Assembly (NCBI RefSeq): GCF_900129665.1
Contig: NZ_FQWL01000001.1
Location: 1,206,457 to 1,270,456, forward strand
From: Flagellimonas flava
GTDB taxonomy: Bacteria; Bacteroidota; Bacteroidia; Flavobacteriales; Flavobacteriaceae
DNA: 64,000 nucleotides
Reading direction: 5' to 3'
Shown: in pieces, positions 62,814 to 64,000 of the stretch
Numbering within the stretch: the first letter of the stretch is position 1
How the letters are laid out: the number at the start of each line of letters is the position of its first letter
Translations under genes and position numbers: made by a program
The notes under the pieces: model-generated
What the model saw: only the letters and a program-made list of their open reading frames with translations
The model's database searches: none
Told to the model about the DNA's origin: nothing

Positions 62814-64000
62814 TTATTGATTGATGTACAGATACCCTGAGGCATTTCTAGATTCTCCTTCATCTACATATTTTATAATGTAGAAGTAAACCCCTGCTGG
62901 TAGTACACTTCCTTTATTTAATGAGGTGCCGGTATTGGCAATTCCGGAAAAGAAGTTGGAGTTATTATCATAGTTCTCCGTCTTGAAAACCGGTGCACCC
63001 CAGCGGTTGATTATCTCAACGCTATTTCCACCAAATAGTTCAATGTTCTCAATTCTGAAAAAGTCATTGACACCATCTCCATCAGGTGTAACAATGGAAT
63101 TTCCAATCTCTACACCACAAATTGTCCCTTGCGTGGGAGTTCCGCCATTAGAATCACAAGGATCTAGTGGGTCGGTTCCATCGGAAACCTCCTGACCGTC
63201 TTCTATAGTATCCCCGTCAGAATCAGGGTTATCAGGGTCTGTGCCTGCAGTTATTTCATCAGCATCACTTAAACCATCATCATCTCTGTCGCAGAAAGTG
63301 TCCGGAAGTGGGGTTCCACCAACCGAGTCACAATCGTCAAATGGGTCGGTTCCATCGGAAACTTCCTGACCGTCATTGATGGTGTCACCATCGGTATCGG
63401 CTGCATAAATTTCCGTTCCTAAGGACAATTCTTCGCTGTTGGTAAGTGTATCACCATCACAATCGGCTCCAGCCCAAATTGTATTCGCCGAATTATATCC
63501 CGTGTAGCCGGGGTTTTGAACGGGGTCACAAGGGTCCATTGGATCAGTTCCATTGTTTGTTTCTGTATCATCATCAATACCGTCCCCATCAGTATCATTG
63601 GAAGCTTCATAAGGGTCGGTTCCATTGGTAACCTCATCTCCATTAGTCACTCCATCCCCATCGCAGTCGGCAGCAGCCCAGATTACGTTCCCTGAGTCGT
63701 ATCCTGTATAACCAGGGCTTTGCACAGGGTCGCAGGGGTCGTTAGGGTCAGTACCGTTGTTTACTTCGTTGTCATCATCAATACCATCACCATCGGTATC
63801 TACCGTTTGATAAGGGTCCGTACCATTGGTATCCTCATCTCCATTGCCAACTCCATCTCCATCGCAATCGGCAGCGGCCCATATCGCATTTGTGGCATCG
63901 TAGCCAGTATAACCAGCCGCCTGAACTGGAAGACAGGGGTCCAGCGCCTCGGCCGCACTGGCCTCAAGGTTGTCCGCTGTTCCATCGCCGTCCGTATCGG
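62814..64000 (-). CDS. T9SS type-B sorted surface protein, calcium-binding repeats (5' end beyond window)
   Basis: The frame is open to the window edge, so at least 395 C-terminal residues are seen and the N terminus is missing. It has Asp-rich thrombospondin type-3-like repeats (DTDGDGIDDDNEVNNGTDP and variants), then a CHU_C domain at the C terminus: ITPDGDGVNDFFRIENIELFGG, VEIINRWGAPVF, PAGVYFYIIKY, ending GYLYINQ. CHU_C is the type-B T9SS signal. Probable cell-surface adhesin or glide-associated protein, secreted through the T9SS with the neighbouring PorP/SprF protein. Confidence 0.92.
   Translation of the reverse strand, partial: DTDGDGTADNLEASAAEALDPCLPVQAAGYTGYDATNAIWAAADCDGDGVGNGDEDTNGTDPYQTVDTDGDGIDDDNEVNNGTDPNDPCDPVQSPGYTGYDSGNVIWAAADCDGDGVTNGDEVTNGTDPYEASNDTDGDGIDDDTETNNGTDPMDPCDPVQNPGYTGYNSANTIWAGADCDGDTLTNSEELSLGTEIYAADTDGDTINDGQEVSDGTDPFDDCDSVGGTPLPDTFCDRDDDGLSDADEITAGTDPDNPDSDGDTIEDGQEVSDGTDPLDPCDSNGGTPTQGTICGVEIGNSIVTPDGDGVNDFFRIENIELFGGNSVEIINRWGAPVFKTENYDNNSNFFSGIANTGTSLNKGSVLPAGVYFYIIKYVDEGESRNASGYLYINQ
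63490..63930 (-). repeat. Coding tandem repeats, period about 200 bp (67-68 residues)
   Basis: Within the surface protein, units opening with PGYTGY (or AGYTGY) recur with starts near 63,920, 63,717 and 63,516. Each holds xxGYTGYxxxNxIWAxADCDGD followed by one or two Ca-binding DxDxDG segments. The array may continue past the window edge. Confidence 0.8.

Noticed and set aside
1..64000. CRISPR arrays, tRNA or rRNA genes
   Set aside because: No regularly spaced direct repeats with unique spacers and no cloverleaf-like or rRNA-like sequence was recognised by eye; the only tandem repeats are coding, near 63.5-64 kb.

Overview
The window looks like a chromosomal segment of a Flavobacteriaceae bacterium (Bacteroidota), probably marine. 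Directly visible support is the gliding ABC-transporter pair GldF/GldG, a PorP/SprF-type protein next to a type-B (CHU_C/gliding-motility) T9SS sorting domain, several TAnnTTTG promoter-like -7 boxes, few Shine-Dalgarno sequences, and an SSS-family acetate symporter paired with a DUF4212 small subunit. Genus is not decidable from the sequence alone.

Layout. (1) 1-16.2 kb is mostly housekeeping: a secreted LamG plus endonuclease/exonuclease/phosphatase protein (cut by the window edge), an acetate module (acs, AraC-type regulator, SDR, acetate symporter and DUF4212 subunit), phoH-like and purC, a SAM hydrolase, a small monooxygenase, gldF-gldG, dnaN, a DUF4870 protein and mnmE. (2) 16.3-61.5 kb is one very large surface-polysaccharide region of about 45 kb. 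It opens with the export and control block (PHP tyrosine phosphatase; Wzc-like kinase and Wza-like lipoprotein; a PglF-like membrane dehydratase and a PglE-like aminotransferase). It continues with a UDP-glucuronate 4-epimerase-like enzyme, a beta-helix lipoprotein, a formyltransferase plus PIG-L deacetylase pair, a Wzx-like flippase and a Wzy-like polymerase. An operon at 33.0-41.5 kb encodes UDP-ManNAcA synthesis (wecB, wecC), UDP-L-FucNAc synthesis (capE, extra cupin, capF, capG) and two glycosyltransferases. Two PglC-type initiating sugar transferases, an aldo/keto reductase, an NTF2-like protein and a CDP-sugar cassette (rfbF, rfbG, SDR) follow. (3) 49.2-61.5 kb is a co-directional accessory block: SDR, SMP-30 lactonase-like protein, GT2 with an extra C-terminal domain, ATP-grasp ligase, KduD-like SDR, one FemAB-like GNAT, three tandem paralogous GNAT proteins with a shared C-terminal extension, an MBOAT O-acyltransferase and an SGNH-like partner. 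(4) 61.8-64.0 kb holds a PorP/SprF protein and the end of a large repeat-rich T9SS-secreted protein.

How the genes may work together (inference): nucleotide-sugar enzymes provide acidic (ManNAcA, GalA), 6-deoxyamino (FucNAc, bacillosamine-like, N-formyl) and CDP-6-deoxy sugars; PglC-type transferases start lipid-linked units; Wzx/Wzy/Wza/Wzc flip, polymerise and export them; and the GNAT/ATP-grasp/MBOAT/SGNH block probably decorates the polymer with amide- or ester-linked groups. The triplicated GNAT block beside an ATP-grasp enzyme is the best candidate for an undescribed system. No tRNA, rRNA, CRISPR array or intact insertion sequence was recognised.
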